Assembly (NCBI GenBank): GCA_035578905.1
Contig: JAQJVL010000287.1
Coordinates: 906,501 to 970,500, forward strand
From: Stictocephala bisonia
Taxonomy: Eukaryota; Arthropoda; Insecta; Hemiptera; Membracidae
Length of the DNA stretch: 64,000 nt
Reading direction: 5' to 3'
Part shown: positions 9,987-21,611 of the stretch, one piece after another
Layout of the letters: every line of letters starts with the position of its first letter
How positions within the stretch are numbered: position 1 is the first letter of the stretch
Made by a program: the position numbers and the translations under genes
Notes under the pieces: generated by a model
Seen by the model: only the letters and a program-made list of their open reading frames with translations
Database searches by the model: none
Told to the model about the DNA's origin: nothing

Positions 9987-12256
9987 TAGTGATGTGGGCC
10001 GGGAACATTGCCACTGGGAGGGAACTTATATAATGGGAATATTGCCGGGAATATTTCCTTGGCCGGGGAAGATTCCCAAAAAGTGGGAATTTATAAGATT
10101 TTTTAGATTTTGAACAATTTAACATTAACTGAACTGTTATGAACTTTAAAATGAGTTTATTAGGTAAGTTGCTACACTTTTATTCAATAACTAATGTTTA
10201 AATACACAATTTACCTTAAAAAAACAAGTGGAAATTTATAGAATTAAATTCCCGGACCAGTAAACACTCCCGACTGGTATTACAATATCAAATATTATAT
10301 AAAATTAATTTTATAAAAAAGATTATAGCCCTATTGTAAAGACTTTTTTGACAATTAACTTGTATGTATATAAATTCGATAGAGTACTACCATCTTATCA
10401 GAGTTAAACACAAAGGATATCACAATCATACTATCTGGGTTCCTATAACAACTTTCTGGAGTTGAAATGCTAAAAAACTTTAAAAAATGCCTATTTTGCA
10501 GTTTTTAAACTTTAAGTTTGAAAGAGATGTTGGTTGCACTGTGCCTATGACTGTAAGGAGGAAATTTAGTTCCTTCAGTGTTTGGGAGGAAATTTTCTTC
10601 TCCCTTTCAACCCCTAGAAACTTCATCCAGCATCATTGCCAACTGAAGATTTTAGAAAGGCAGCCAGTGTCAAGGGTACTACTACTTTGAGTAACATTGT
10701 GAGATTGTAAGAGCAAGGGACAAATTAGGAAGAAATTACTGACTTCAAGTAGGCCTCCTCTGAATTGTTCATTGTTACAAAATGGTGAATAAAAAGGGAG
10801 TAAACTGAGATTTTTTTAAAGTAAAAGGAAAAGGTGTTGTATGTAAATACTGTACAAGAGTACAAACAAGCAAATTCAGTTAAAATGAAAAGACATATTA
10901 GGAAATGTTTTAAATGCCCTTTAGAACCAGCAATGAAGAAGAAACTTCTTGATGATGGCGTATTTTGGATCTTGATGATGGCGTATTTTGGATAAGAGTT
11001 GAAAAGATAATAAATTTACTTCAACCAATTGTTGATCTCATCATTTCTATTGAGTCCAATGAACTTCAAATTCACAGAATTGTGAAAAAGTTGGATGAAT
11101 CAGAGAGAAGTTTGGCATACAACTTACCGTTATCCCCCCTTCAGAAATCTGAAGAAAAGAACGTAATGGATAAGTTTCAAGAAAGGAAAGGTTTTTGCAT
11201 TGGAGCAATCCATCTCGCTGTATTTATGCTTGACCCCAAAATGCAGGGGATTACTCTTAACCCATCACAAATATTGGATGCCATAGGCTTCATTTGTGAT
11301 TGTGCTCTACAGAAGGGTATGGGTGTTTTGAATGTGAGAGAGAGTATTGCTGACTATAGAGACAAGGAAGGCTTATTTTCAAAAAGGTTTCCTTGGGAGG
11401 GCATGGACGATAAAGAAAGAATTATTAGGCCTTTGTCTTGGTGGAGAGGATTAAGAGGAACATGCGCATTGGCTGATATAGCAATAAGGATTCTTGGAGC
11501 ACCAGTAACCTCTGCTGCCACAGAGCGTACATTCAGTACATTTTCATGGATCCATTCAAAGAAAGGAACCGTCTGTCAACTGAGCGAGAGCTGCTAAGTT
11601 AACTTATTTGTCCTACAATTGGAGGATGATGAACCCTTCACCACAAAATGAGAAGGGGTCTTAAAACCAGCGGCAACCCAGAAGATGTAGGAAAAGACAA
11701 AGACCTAGATGACCTGCTTGATGTTGACGATTATGTGATGGAAACAAGTGGAAGTGAGGACAATTTTCCTGGTTTTCCTTGTAGAGAAGAGAAAGAGGAA
11801 GAAGAAAAAGATGATGCTGAAGGTGTGATGGACTTTGAAAGCGACTAGGCAATTCATCACCAAGTGCTTACGCAAGCAAACTGTAAAAATTATTGTTTTC
11901 TTCTTATTATTGAATTAAAATATGTTATTTGAACTTATAACTTGTTTTGAGACTTGTTTAATCATAAAATTACTAAATTTGGCAATTATTAAACTAAGTT
12001 TTTAAACTATTGTCTTGTTAAATCATAAATTTCCAGGAAGTTTTTTTAATTATAATTTTTCCTATGAACTTAAACAGTATCTGAGTTTCATTTTTGCATA
12101 TTTCTATTGCATATTACCTATTGATCAATAGGTTTTGGTGTTATCTTGTTTTAAAATTATAAATTCCCGGGAATTTATGAATTTTTGGAATATTGATGGC
12201 AATATTCCCTGGGAATATTTCCATTAGTCAAAATTCCCGGAAATTTTACATCACTA
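9987..12256 (+). mobile_element. hAT transposon, internally deleted
   Basis: Terminal repeats TAGTGATGT at 9987 and ACATCACTA ending 12256 are flanked by near-identical 8-bp duplications, AACTGCAC (9979-9986) and AACTGCGC (12257-12264), as expected for hAT. Both subterminal regions carry many GGGAATATT and TTCCCGG motifs, probably transposase binding sites. The interior holds a BED zinc finger and a C-terminal dimerisation domain with the central catalytic part missing. Confidence 0.88.
10781..11848 (+). pseudogene. hAT transposase remnant (BED finger plus dimerisation domain)
   Basis: At about 10781-10930 a BED finger is readable: VVCKYC, then HIRKC, with one in-frame stop just upstream. 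At 10948-10993 a 23-bp unit (CTTGATGATGGCGTATTTTG...) is tandemly duplicated where most of the RNase-H-like core should be, marking a deletion junction. From 10965 to 11597 the frame is open and ends in the hAT dimerisation motif (APVTSAATERTFSTFSWIHS). A frameshift near 11560 then destroys the RNRLSTE continuation. The 11648-11848 segment is an acidic C-terminal tail ending FESD in another frame. It cannot make a working transposase. Confidence 0.85.
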
Positions 12257-12602
12257 AACTGCGCCTTGTCTAACTCCTATCTTCACATCAAATACCTAAG
12301 GATATTCTTTTCAACTTTAAATTTATATTTACTAATTTTTACCCCGTCCTGCCAATTTGATAAGTTTCTTTTATATGCCATAACGGTCTTTTTTTCAGAT
12401 CATCTCTTTGCGCAAGTTATCGTATAGACTGCTGAAATCAATGAATAATAATTGAAAAAAAACTGTTGAACTCCCAATATTTTGAAATACCCTCCTTACA
12501 GTAAAAATTTTGTCTGTAGTTAATCTACCTTTTATGCCATAAAACTACTAAAAAAATAATTATAAATACATAGTAAATAAGAATAAGATCAATTTTTATT
12601 TA
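12257..12602. other. Intron spacer, nothing recognised
   Basis: AT-rich sequence between the hAT and Tigger-type elements. No ORF with recognisable similarity and no repeat beyond the 8-bp target duplication at its start. Confidence 0.6.
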
Positions 12603-12610
12603 AAGTTATA

Positions 12611-12880
12611 CCTTGATAGCACGAATCTCGATAGCACGAAAACCTCGATACCACATATATTTAAAAAAATCCCCTTGAATTGCCCATAACATTCAATGTT
12701 AAAAGTACCTTTATAACACGAATATTTGAATATAACTACCTCAATAAGATGAATTTTATTCCACTTTCCAAGACCAGGAGAAACCTCTATAACACGAATT
12801 TCAACAGCCAAAACCTCTATAACATGAATCTGACCTTTATAAGACGAATTCCCACGGGTGGAACCTCAATAAGACGTATT
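12611..12880. repeat. Left subterminal array of ACCTCNATAACACGAAT sites
   Basis: At least nine degenerate copies are seen, with ACC-type starts near 12611, 12627, 12642, 12707, 12738, 12783, 12813, 12833 and 12863. The last four are spaced 30, 20 and 30 bp, i.e. whole helical turns. They probably bind the transposase on one face of the DNA. Confidence 0.8.
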
Positions 12881-13026
12881 TATATTTCCAATTCATTCAT
12901 GTCAAGACATGAAAACTAACTTCCGTCTGTCGCGCCACTGCAGTGGCATGAGACTGTACTGTCAGTTCCGATTGACTTCAGTTTAGCCTCTCTTTGTACG
13001 TAGTGTTGTGTCAGTGATTAGTGAAT

Positions 13027-14603
13027 ATGGCGGGGGTGTCCAATGGTGTTAAAAAGAAGAAATGCACACCTTTAAGTATTGATTTCAAGAGGAAGGTTAT
13101 TGCTGCGGTTGAAAATAACCCCACAAAAAAGAAAATTGAGATAGAGCTAAAGAATTTAATATTCAATGAAGCACTTTAGCTACAATTTTAAAAAACAAGG
13201 ATAAGTATTGCGGAAGTGGACTTTCTTCAAAGTGTAAACGGGTGAAAAATGGAGAGTTTGTGGATGTTGATGAATGTGTTATAAAGTGGTTGAAGATGTG
13301 TCGGGACAAAAACGTGCCAATTGGAGGACCAGTTTTGGAGGAAAAGGCACAACAATTTGCTGAACAATTAGGCCATACAAAATTTAGAGCAAGTAATGGA
13401 TGGCTCCATAATTTTAAAAAGAGGAATGATATTGTGTTCAAAAAATTGTGTGGTGAAAGTGGAAGCGTAGATGAAAAAGTGTGCCAAGATTGGATAGAAA
13501 ACCTCTCACAACACACTGAAGGGTATCACCCTGACGATATATTTAATGCAGATGAAACGGGACTCTATTTTAACTGCCTACCCGATAAGACTTTATCTTT
13601 TAAAGACAAACCTTGCCACGGGGGTAAAAACAGTAAAAAGAGGATCACGATTTTGCTGGGCTCAAACAGCACAGGGACAGTAAAATTGAAACCTTTAGTA
13701 ATTGGCAAATCTAATCGACCAAGATATTTTAAAAACTCAACAACTTTACCAACAGACTACGTGGCAAATAAAAAGGCATGGATGCCTGGCGATATTTTCA
13801 GTTCCTGGCTTTCTAACATAAATAATGATATGAAAAAGAAAAATAAACACATTCTTATAATGATTGATAACTGCACAGCCCATGGTGATATTCCTCAACT
13901 GTCTAATGTAAAGGTAACATTTTTACCTCCAAATACCACATCAAAGCTACAGCCACTTGACCAGGGTATAATAAAGAATGTTAAAAGTCACTACAGGAAG
14001 GAAGTTGTGCGACGTTTTCTTAGTGACTTGGATAACAACTCTCCAACTAAAATCAACCTACTCAATGCCATGTGGATGCTAACCAAGGCATGGCAGAATG
14101 TAAGCAAGACCACAATTTCAAACTGTTTTAAAAAGAGTGGTTTCAAGATTATAGAAGAAGATGTGGACAAACCTACTCCTCTACCAATAGACGTTGCACC
14201 AAGAGATTGGACAAAAGTTAGGGACGAACTGGACCTACAGGAGTTGGAATTTGAAGATTTTATAACTTTCGATGATGACGTTGCAGTTTGTGGAGAGGTT
14301 ACAGAAAATGATATCTTATCTTCAGTAGGCCTACAAGCATAGCCTGATGAGGAGATGGAACAGGAAGATGAAGAGGCGGACAATTGCGAAGATGACCAGC
14401 AATCCAATAGCGAATACACTGTGCAAGACGCCCGCAAATCACTATATGTCTTAAAGTGTTTGTTTTCTAAAAAGGATTTTTTAAGTGATGAGGTGGTAAA
14501 GTGTATAAATGTTTTGGATTCCATATTGGATACTATCCACATGAATATAGGTAAACAGTCCAAAATTAATGACTTTTTCAAATCAAGTTCATCACGTCAA
14601 TAA
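13027..14603 (+). pseudogene. Tigger/pogo transposase with one frameshift and one stop
   Basis: The gene starts MAGVSNGVKKKKCTPLSIDF with the usual N-terminal HTH. The frame is lost near 13160-13180, then continues through a CENP-B-type domain (FRASNGWLHNFKKRN) and a DDE_1 core. The core shows D in IFNADETGLYF, D in ILIMIDNCTAHGD and D in SKLQPLDQGIIKN; the last two are 30 residues apart. An in-frame TAG at 14340-14342 separates the main ORF from an acidic tail that continues in the same frame from 14355 and ends DFFKSSSSRQ at 14603. Only two lesions are present, so decay is modest. The gene is oriented as the host gene. Confidence 0.9.
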
Positions 14604-15178
14604 CTTTAAATTGTAGATTTTATTCCTGTATGCAGTACAGTATGTTATGTACGTATATTACTCTACTTTTATTATCAAACTAACAAATTTAAATTGTTGT
14701 AAATACAGTAGTCACTTAGTATTTAATATGTTTCTCTTTTGTTTACGAAATTATTACAGTAATTTAAATTTTAGATTGGATTACTGTAAATTTCAGTAAT
14801 TTACTTTATTACTGTAATTCATATTACCCTACTCTTATTGTTAAACTTAAAAATTTAAATTGCCGTTAACACTGTAATCAATTATTATTTAGTACAGTGT
14901 AGTACAATACTACAGTACAATTTCGTATGTTACTCTTTGTTTATGTTTACTAAATTACTACCAGTACTGTATTTCAAAATGTTGATTAGATTATGTAATT
15001 TATTAAGTCATACTCATTTGGCCTTTTACTTTTTATTCTGATGGCTATTTATATTCCTATGGATTAATTGTATCTGTATCTGTCATTAATTTGTAAATTA
15101 AAATGTACATTACGATGTATGTATTTCACGTATGTTTAATTTGGAATTACATTTCAACCCGTTGCCGTATAAAATGCT

Positions 15179-15260
15179 AACCTCTATAACACGAATGTCA
15201 CTCATTTGAACCTCGCTAACACGAACCTCGTTATCGCGAATACCTCGATAAGACAAATAT
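15179..15260. repeat. Right subterminal array of the Tigger-like element
   Basis: Four sites (ACC starts near 15180, 15210, 15225 and 15242) match the left array, for example AACCTCTATAACACGAAT at 15179. They lie just inside the terminal repeat that ends at 15301. Confidence 0.8.
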
Positions 15261-15303
15261 TTTTCAATTCCCTTGAGATTCGTGGTATCGAGGTTGCACT
15301 GTA

Positions 15304-15642
15304 CTAGTGTTAGGTAATCATATCAAATATCATCATATCAAACTAATAAAATCAGTTGATAAAAATTATGTAGAACCTGTCAAAACAAGGACTGTTAGGA
15401 ATAATAAAAAAAAAAAAAAAAATAGAAATAGACACAAAAAGAATCTATTAAAAAGTTTTTGTATTCTGATTGATTTGTATGCTCCAAATGAACATTGATC
15501 ATGAATCTTGATTCTTTGATTAACTAAGAAAACCCTCAGAACCTACAGCCAATTTCTTATTACTGTAGTTGTACCATTAGCAAATAGCATAACTAATGAG
15601 TTAAATAATGAACTCAATCATATTCAAAAACAAAATTGATGC
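15304..15642. other. Intron spacer, nothing recognised
   Basis: AT-rich sequence with an A-run near 15407-15420. The 63-codon ORF at 15307-15498 is lysine/asparagine-rich and looks fortuitous. Confidence 0.6.
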
Positions 15643-15646
15643 CTAA

Positions 15647-16383
15647 CACGTTCACTGCTATAGTAAAAACACTCTAACCGACCCGGGAAACTAAGTACTA
15701 TAAAATTTAATTTTACTTTTCATAAGGTATAGACAGCCCAAAAACAGCAAAACGAAGTTGGTTGTAGCATGAGAAAAAGTTGTTTATGACGTCATAAGTT
15801 GTGGTCTGGATACGGTCCATCAGCCCCTTGGGATGCTGGAAGACCAATCAATAGGTGAGCCATCACCAGGTTTGGCCACCAATAGCTTATTGTCCTTCAA
15901 AAAGTTAATTTTTTTGAGTCCAGCAGTGTTGTTACACCAAATAGGGTTCAAAACTGCTTCATCATCATCACTTTCGTCACTTTCGGTGTCGGAATCTTCA
16001 CTTGTAATAATGTCGTCACTCAAGTCAAGGTCATCAACAGTGTTGTCAGCCATGTTTCAACAATAAAAATTACACTAAATACTACAATAATATACACTAA
16101 ACACACTTATTTACATAAAGAACAAACTTATTTACATGAAGAAATCACTAAATTACATCAATTGTAAAACTCCACTCGAAAAAACGATAGATAAAAACGG
16201 AAAACGCAAAAATATAGAACGGTTCACATTTGTATAGCGGCCGACGTAAGGTCTACCTCGCGCAAGAGCTGCGCTCATACTGACTGCATAGCAACAACAG
16301 TGTAGAGTGGTATGGGCCCGGTCCACGCGCCACCAGCGCCCCGCCGGCGATGGATCGTATACGGTCCACCCGCACTGAACGTG
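15647..16383 (-). mobile_element. Short piggyBac-type element
   Basis: Terminal repeats CACGTTCACTGC (left) and its near-complement GCACTGAACGTG ending 16383 abut TTAA on the right (16384-16387) and CTAA, probably a mutated TTAA, on the left (15643-15646). Motifs containing GGTCCA recur inside both ends (15819, 16323, 16368). It keeps only the first part of a transposase gene, so it is a deletion derivative. Confidence 0.78.
15820..16053 (-). pseudogene. N-terminal stub of a piggyBac transposase
   Basis: A 77-codon frame beginning MADNTVDDLDLSDDI followed by an acidic serine/aspartate-rich stretch (SEDSDTESDESDDDEA). This is the typical composition of piggyBac transposase N-termini, and it lies inside TTAA-flanked ends. 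No DDE catalytic part follows. Assignment rests on composition and context. Confidence 0.6.
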
Positions 16384-16387
16384 TTAA

Positions 16388-16848
16388 AAGTGAATTTATG
16401 GTTAGTGTTTCTGCATTGATATGGAAATTGTTTCTGTTAGAAATTAGATTTTAAAGGCTTAAAATTATATAAATTAATTCTAACCTAAATTTACATGGTT
16501 ACCAAAGCCGGGACCCTGACCCTTTCCTATCTCCTGATAGGAAGAACAGACTTGCACCTCCCCAGTGTGTAGGTTGTTGTGTTGCTATGCAAGCTTCATT
16601 TCATCCAATTATATTAAATGAAAGCAAAGACTGTACAGAAACGTAATATGGCAGTCCTATTTCTTTTTGATCCAATATTTCATTTATTGCTAAGCTATGG
16701 AAATAAATTTCCTAGCTTGGGTTTGAAGGAAGACATGATCCTTCCATTCCATTACTATTAAAAAATTATCAATAAAAATTCAAAAGAGGTTAATTTTATA
16801 ATTTTCAAAAATGTCATCGAGATTGTATTATGTTGGGGTCTGTTGCAG
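16388..16848. other. Intron 3' part before exon B, nothing recognised
   Basis: No ORF or repeat recognised. It ends in a GTCTGTTGCAG acceptor. The AGAG at the junction offers a second AG two bases downstream (16850), but its use would break the frame. Confidence 0.6.
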
Positions 16849-16994
16849 AGTGAGTCATGCTCATTCGTGGAAATTTCTTAAGCCACATATGTTTGCAATA
16901 ATCCAAGAAGTCCTGTTTCCTCTCATGTCTTACTCTGATGCTGATGAAGAATTGTGGAATAGTGACCCTCACGACTATATTCGAGTAAAATTTG
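16849..16994 (+). CDS. IPO7: Importin-7/8 exon B
   Basis: Encodes one base completing the Gly codon begun in exon A, then 48 codons from [15 protein letters not shown] through [11 protein letters not shown], and the first base of an Asp codon. The [15 protein letters not shown] and [10 protein letters not shown] segments match the most conserved part of importin-7. Ending at TTT-G/GTGAGC joins to AC-ATT-TTT in exon C to give KF-D-IFEDF as in other animals, which is why this donor was preferred over the GTAAGT directly downstream. Confidence 0.95.
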
Positions 16995-17006
16995 GTGAGC
17001 GTAAGT
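16995..17006 (+). promoter_or_regulatory. IPO7: Tandem splice donors GTGAGC/GTAAGT six bases apart
   Basis: Two consensus 5' splice sites stand head to tail (16995-17000 and 17001-17006). Use of the first gives the conserved KFDIFEDF. Use of the second keeps the frame, replacing Asp with Gly-Glu-His. The downstream site matches the U1 consensus better on the intron side but has C at the last exon base. Confidence 0.8.
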
Positions 17007-19606
17007 ACGAATTTAAATAAATAAGACAAGCAGAAGACAACCAAACTCAAGAATTTTGCTAGTTAGCATGAATTCTGCAAACTTCCGTCTAGAGCTGTAC
17101 AAACAATATCTTGCCTTGTTTCTACATAATTTATTGTACATATTTCCTGGCTTATCACGTTTCATCAATGCTACAGTTGTTTCACTAATCCATTTAAATC
17201 AGGTAATGAACTAACTTTCATTTTATAAAAGTTTAATTAAAACTAACTAAAAGTTAATTGATAATGACTATAATTTGTGAAACAATCTTTTAAAAGATAA
17301 ATTAAATTATTTTGGATTTAAAAATATTCTTATCGTACATATGAGATGCTGATACAACTTTTCGCATATTTTAAGGTGAATATGACTGATTATGTGAGTG
17401 TAGAATGACTTGTGTAGTCGGATTACTAACTACAACTTATCCTATGACAATTAAATATTTTTGATGCAAGTAGATTTTTTAATGATTATTAGGTATTTTG
17501 ATTTTTTAAAGCGTGTTTCAAGACATTTTATTTGGGCAGTTATTTTAAAACTTTGGTTTTGTAAATTTGTATACGAATATGGTTTTACTTTTCATAGTTT
17601 TACTATAAAAAGAAAATTAACATCACTAAACTGGATTGTAACGATATACACAACACGTTAGCTGATAAGTATTGTGGCATTTGATGATTATTTATGATTA
17701 TGAGAATGAAATGTTGTCAAACTTTTAATTTAGTCAAAATATATTTCAATGAAACTTGTTTAAAGACGTGTAGTTAAAAATATGTATGAAATGTTTAAAG
17801 GTAACTTGTTTTTCAACTTTAGTTAACTTATGAGTTGAATATCATACTATTATTCTAAGGGTTATAAGAAATTGCAAGCATTTATAACTGCATAAAATGA
17901 ATTGAATGAAGCTGCATTATGTAGAAGCTGACTTACTTTTAGTGTTAATACAGTTATATGTTAATACATTTTATTTTAATCGGTACATCATAATTTTGAA
18001 TCAAATCAATCACTTTTATTTGTCTTTAGGATTTAACAATCATTGACAAAGTCGTATTACATCTTAAAGCCAAGTCTACAATTATCAATTAATGAAATTC
18101 AGTATTTCATATTGTTAATAAAATAAATCTATCTCTGTTGTAAACTAAAATAAATGTTAAATTTTTAATACATAGTTATGTTATTCATTGCTGATCGTTA
18201 CATCTAATCTGTTTTTTTTTAATAATGTACACAACTCCGATGTCTTGACGTGTATATATATATATATATATGCTCAGTTATGGTTGACCTTGAAAACGTA
18301 TAATACCAACATTATAAATACCCATCCAAGCAATAGAATGGGTTTTCCAGAAGCCAATTGTATAGCAATTGTAAAAATTTTGGAGTATGATAAGATTTAA
18401 TTAAAGGTTCTAATTAAATCTAAATACAACTTGATACTAGATTTGCTTAGTACAAATAATAATAATAATAATAATAAAAATATAAGAAAATAGAGGACCA
18501 AAGTTTATTAATAGTATTTAATAGGGTCCTAATCTTACATGTTTAAATATCTTTATTCATAATCGTACATCTGAGATATATTGAATAGTGTTTTAATATT
18601 AAATTGCTTGTAAACTAAGATAAAACTTTTAAAATATCATGTCAATATGTCTTACACATAATAAATCTTACTAACTCTATTGTAATTTTAAAACTCATCT
18701 AGTGAATAAAAGGCTTTCTCAATTAAACATTTTTTTAATTAGTTTCTAAGTGGCATAATATCAGTTTCAAGTTTGATATCCGTTGGAATGATTTTAATAA
18801 ATTTTGAGCCCTTATAGGTTGTTTTTTTTGTTCATACAATGCTAAACGGTGATGAGAGGGAATTATATCAATTTTGTTTCTGGTGTTATAAGAGTGAATT
18901 ATATTTTGTATGTGGCAATTTTGAGAATTCTTTTTTACATACATTATTGTGCCTAGAATATATTGCCAAAAGATTGTTAAAATTTTTAAGCTTTTGAAGT
19001 GCTCTCTTACAGAAATACTTTTTTTTATTTAAACATGGTTCTGCTTGCTTTTTTCTGATATTTTAAAATTTGATTTAGTTTAGATTTGTCAGTTGAACCA
19101 TAAAGGCAAATTCCAAATGCTATGTGTGCATGAATATAAGAAAAGTATATAATTCTTAATGTTGATGAATCACACAAAGCTGACACTTTCATCGGGGCAT
19201 AAATTCCAGAGTTTATTTTTGATAGAATTGTTTAAATTATACACAATATTCTATTATTTACTACCTGATACCTTAATATATAAAAAAATATGATCGTAAA
19301 AATACTAAATAAGCTTGTGAAGCATAAACAAATCATACAATGCTAGAAACAGAGATTGTGTAAATTAACGTCTGAATCTTGGCATAGTTTTTAACAAAAG
19401 GCTGTTATGGTCTGTAATGTTGCCTTAAATAATAAGCAATTGACTGCTTTTCTTGGCTCATCAAAGATTAAAGGCAAGGGGAGAGATTCTGGCATTCCAG
19501 GAAATAATATCAGACAAAATTAATTAGGTAGTTGGTTATTTCAACAGCTAAACAAACGCTATTTATTATTGAAGTTGAGATAGAGTTGATATTGGTTATT
19601 TGATAT
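17007..19606. other. AT-rich intron, simple repeats only
   Basis: No gene found. A short TA/TATATA microsatellite occurs at about 18253-18270 and an AAT trinucleotide run at about 18457-18477. The small ORFs here are fortuitous. Confidence 0.6.
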
Positions 19607-19680
19607 ATTCAAGTTATTACATTTTCAATAAAAACCAGTAAAATTTATTGGTTTTTATTGAAAATTTAATAACTTGAATA
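19607..19680. repeat. Near-perfect hairpin with arms of about 33 bp
   Basis: TATTCAAGTTATT... (from 19607) pairs with ...AATAACTTGAATA (to 19680). The arms include TTTTCAATAAAAACCA and TGGTTTTTATTGAAAA, leaving a loop of roughly ten bases. It could be a minimal foldback element or a small-RNA hairpin; no target duplication is obvious. Confidence 0.8.
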
Positions 19681-19743
19681 ACTATTAACTTCACAAATAA
19701 CTCTGTAGACAAAGCCATGGTACTTCAATACATAAAGGGTAAA

Positions 19744-19914
19744 AGGCACAAGCATAGCCTGAAACCACATGCTCTCACAGAACAGAGGGTATAAATACCC
19801 AGGCACAAGCATAGCCTAAAACCACATGCTCTCACAGAACAGAGGGTATAAATACCCAGGCACAAGCATAGCCTGAAACCACATGCTCTCACAGAACAGA
19901 GGGTATAAATACAC
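19744..19914. repeat. 57-bp minisatellite, three units
   Basis: Units start at 19744, 19801 and 19858 and contain CACAAGCATAGCC and GGGTATAAATACC. Because 57 is a multiple of 3, the minus strand stays open through all units, giving an apparent repetitive 68-residue ORF that is not a gene. Each unit carries a TATAAATA box-like string. Confidence 0.93.
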
Positions 19915-20819
19915 TCACCAAATTTCAACATTCAAAAAGAACATACCTTTTTAAAGAGAAATTAGGATGTGGACGTCCGTTAAGCAATTACAATGGTTTC
20001 TGTTTAGCAACTAAGCTTCTAAGGTATAACATATTTTGAACTGGTACACTATAATATGTAGACTCTAAGATCATTCCAGAGAATGTCAAGTTGGCAAAAC
20101 TTGATGGCAAATCCTTTGCCGGTAATGGTTAAATTTACTATCTAATCAACTAAATTTGGGAAAAAGGTAGATTTTGAATACAGGCAAAGCAAATATATTG
20201 TACTTCTCATCATACAGTACAACTCTTAACATTGTTGTGAGGATCATACAGACCAAATTCTGCCATACTAACCTTGCGAAAGGAAAAATCTGTGATGGTT
20301 GAAGAACATTTTTGTCCATATATTACGAAACACGTTAAATTTATGTAACAAATTTAACAGAAAAATGCCCTTATATGACTTGACTCTATAATAAGTAGTT
20401 CAACAGCTTCTTTTGACATTTGAAAACTATGTTGAACTTTCAGCCTAGAAAAGATCACAGCTAAGTGTTAAAAAGTAAAAAAAAAAAAAAAATAAAAAAA
20501 AAAATAAAACTACAATAACAACACCAAACTGCTGATTATTGTTGAACAAAACCAATGGCATATTATTATGTTACTTGCTCTATGCTTAGCTAATGTTACG
20601 GTGCCTATTACGACTCCTTATGAATTAAGTCTTGAAGATGTGTGAATAAAGTTGAGAAACTATTTAGCCTATAGAATAACATAATCATAATCACTCGAGG
20701 TTCTTTTTTTTACAGAAATACACTTAATTATTTGAACTTTCACTTTTCTAGAAGTGTTTCATATCTACTGATTTATGAAATAGTGTTAGTACAAACATTA
20801 ATTTGTTCAATGTTTTCAG
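19915..20819. other. Intron before exon C, nothing recognised
   Basis: An A-rich run at about 20478-20508 is the only notable feature. The region ends in GTTCAATGTTTTCAG, the acceptor of exon C. Confidence 0.6.
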
Positions 20820-20983
20820 ACATTTTTGAAGACTTTGTATCACCTGTTTCGGCAGCCCAAACCCTGCTACATTCTGCTTGTAAAAAGCGAAAAGACATGC
20901 TACAGGATACTATGCAGTTCATTTTGCGAGTGCTCACTGCTACAAATGCTGATGCCAAACAAAAAGATGGAGCTTTGCACATG
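20820..20983 (+). CDS. IPO7: Importin-7/8 exon C
   Basis: Two bases complete the split Asp codon, then 54 codons from IFEDFVSPVSAAQTLLHSAC through ADAKQKDGALHM. It is joined in phase 0 to exon D (the GSLADILLKK region) exactly as in animal importin-7. The donor is ATG/GTGATT, a weaker site. Translation runs on past the donor without a stop until 21139, so intron retention would add unrelated residues. Confidence 0.95.
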
Positions 20984-21114
20984 GTGATTTCTATATTCTC
21001 CTTTAAGTTTAAGAAGTATCATATTTTCTTTGTAGCACAATTCTACTCTCATGTCCAATTCTTAAGAATTAATCTCCTAATGACCTTGCTAAGCCAATTA
21101 TGGATTGTTGAGAG

Positions 21115-21276
21115 CCCCATACACATACAGTGGTATTGACCCACCCACCCTCCCATACACATACAGTGGTATTGACCACCCGCCCTCCCATACACATACA
21201 GTGGTATTGACCACCCGCCCTCCCATACACATACAGTGGTATTGACCCACCCGCCCACACATACACGTACAGTGTA
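21115..21276. repeat. Minisatellite of 35-36 bp, about five units
   Basis: Units begin ACACATACAG at 21121, 21157, 21192, 21227 and 21257 (the last truncated), each with TGGTATTGACC and CACCCGCCC. Similar isolated strings occur at 49360-49390 and 51565-51600, flanking the hAT-like element there. Minus-strand ORFs over it are repeat artefacts. Confidence 0.9.
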
Positions 21277-21611
21277 TTGTAAATATAGTTATGTTTCAGC
21301 CTTTCAATATAACATACTTTAACATCATTATCAATAATCACAGTTAAAACATTGAAAAATCAATTGGAAATTACATTTTTTATAATATACTTTGTTTCTC
21401 TCTTAATTAAACTACATCATTGTAAAAATGTTTTTATGGCATGTCAGTTATCATGATTGCTGTTTGAGTATCTCTTGCATTTGATTGTAAACAATATCAG
21501 AAATGCAGGGCTTATTTGTGATCATTTTATCTTTTGTATCACTGTTACAAAATTTAAGGTTAGTTTTTCAAAATAGAGCAAGTACCTGAATTATTTCTAG
21601 TCTTTTTTTAA

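Larger units (their letters stand above)
12603..15301 (+). mobile_element. Tigger-like pogo element
   Basis: The right end is clear: ...CGAGGTTGCACTG ending 15301, followed by TA, i.e. an inverted CAGTGCAACCTCGATA terminus. The left end is eroded; the first recognisable subterminal site starts about 12611 and no clean CAGTG is seen, so the left border is approximate. Both ends carry arrays of ACCTCGATAACACGAAT-like sites in the same orientation. The transposase lies at 13027-14603. Confidence 0.82.

Noticed and set aside
19725..19931. Repetitive minus-strand protein
   Set aside because: A consequence of a 57-bp minisatellite whose period is divisible by three.
21049..21341. Minus-strand glycine/tryptophan-rich ORFs
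   Set aside because: They only translate the 36-bp minisatellite in different frames.
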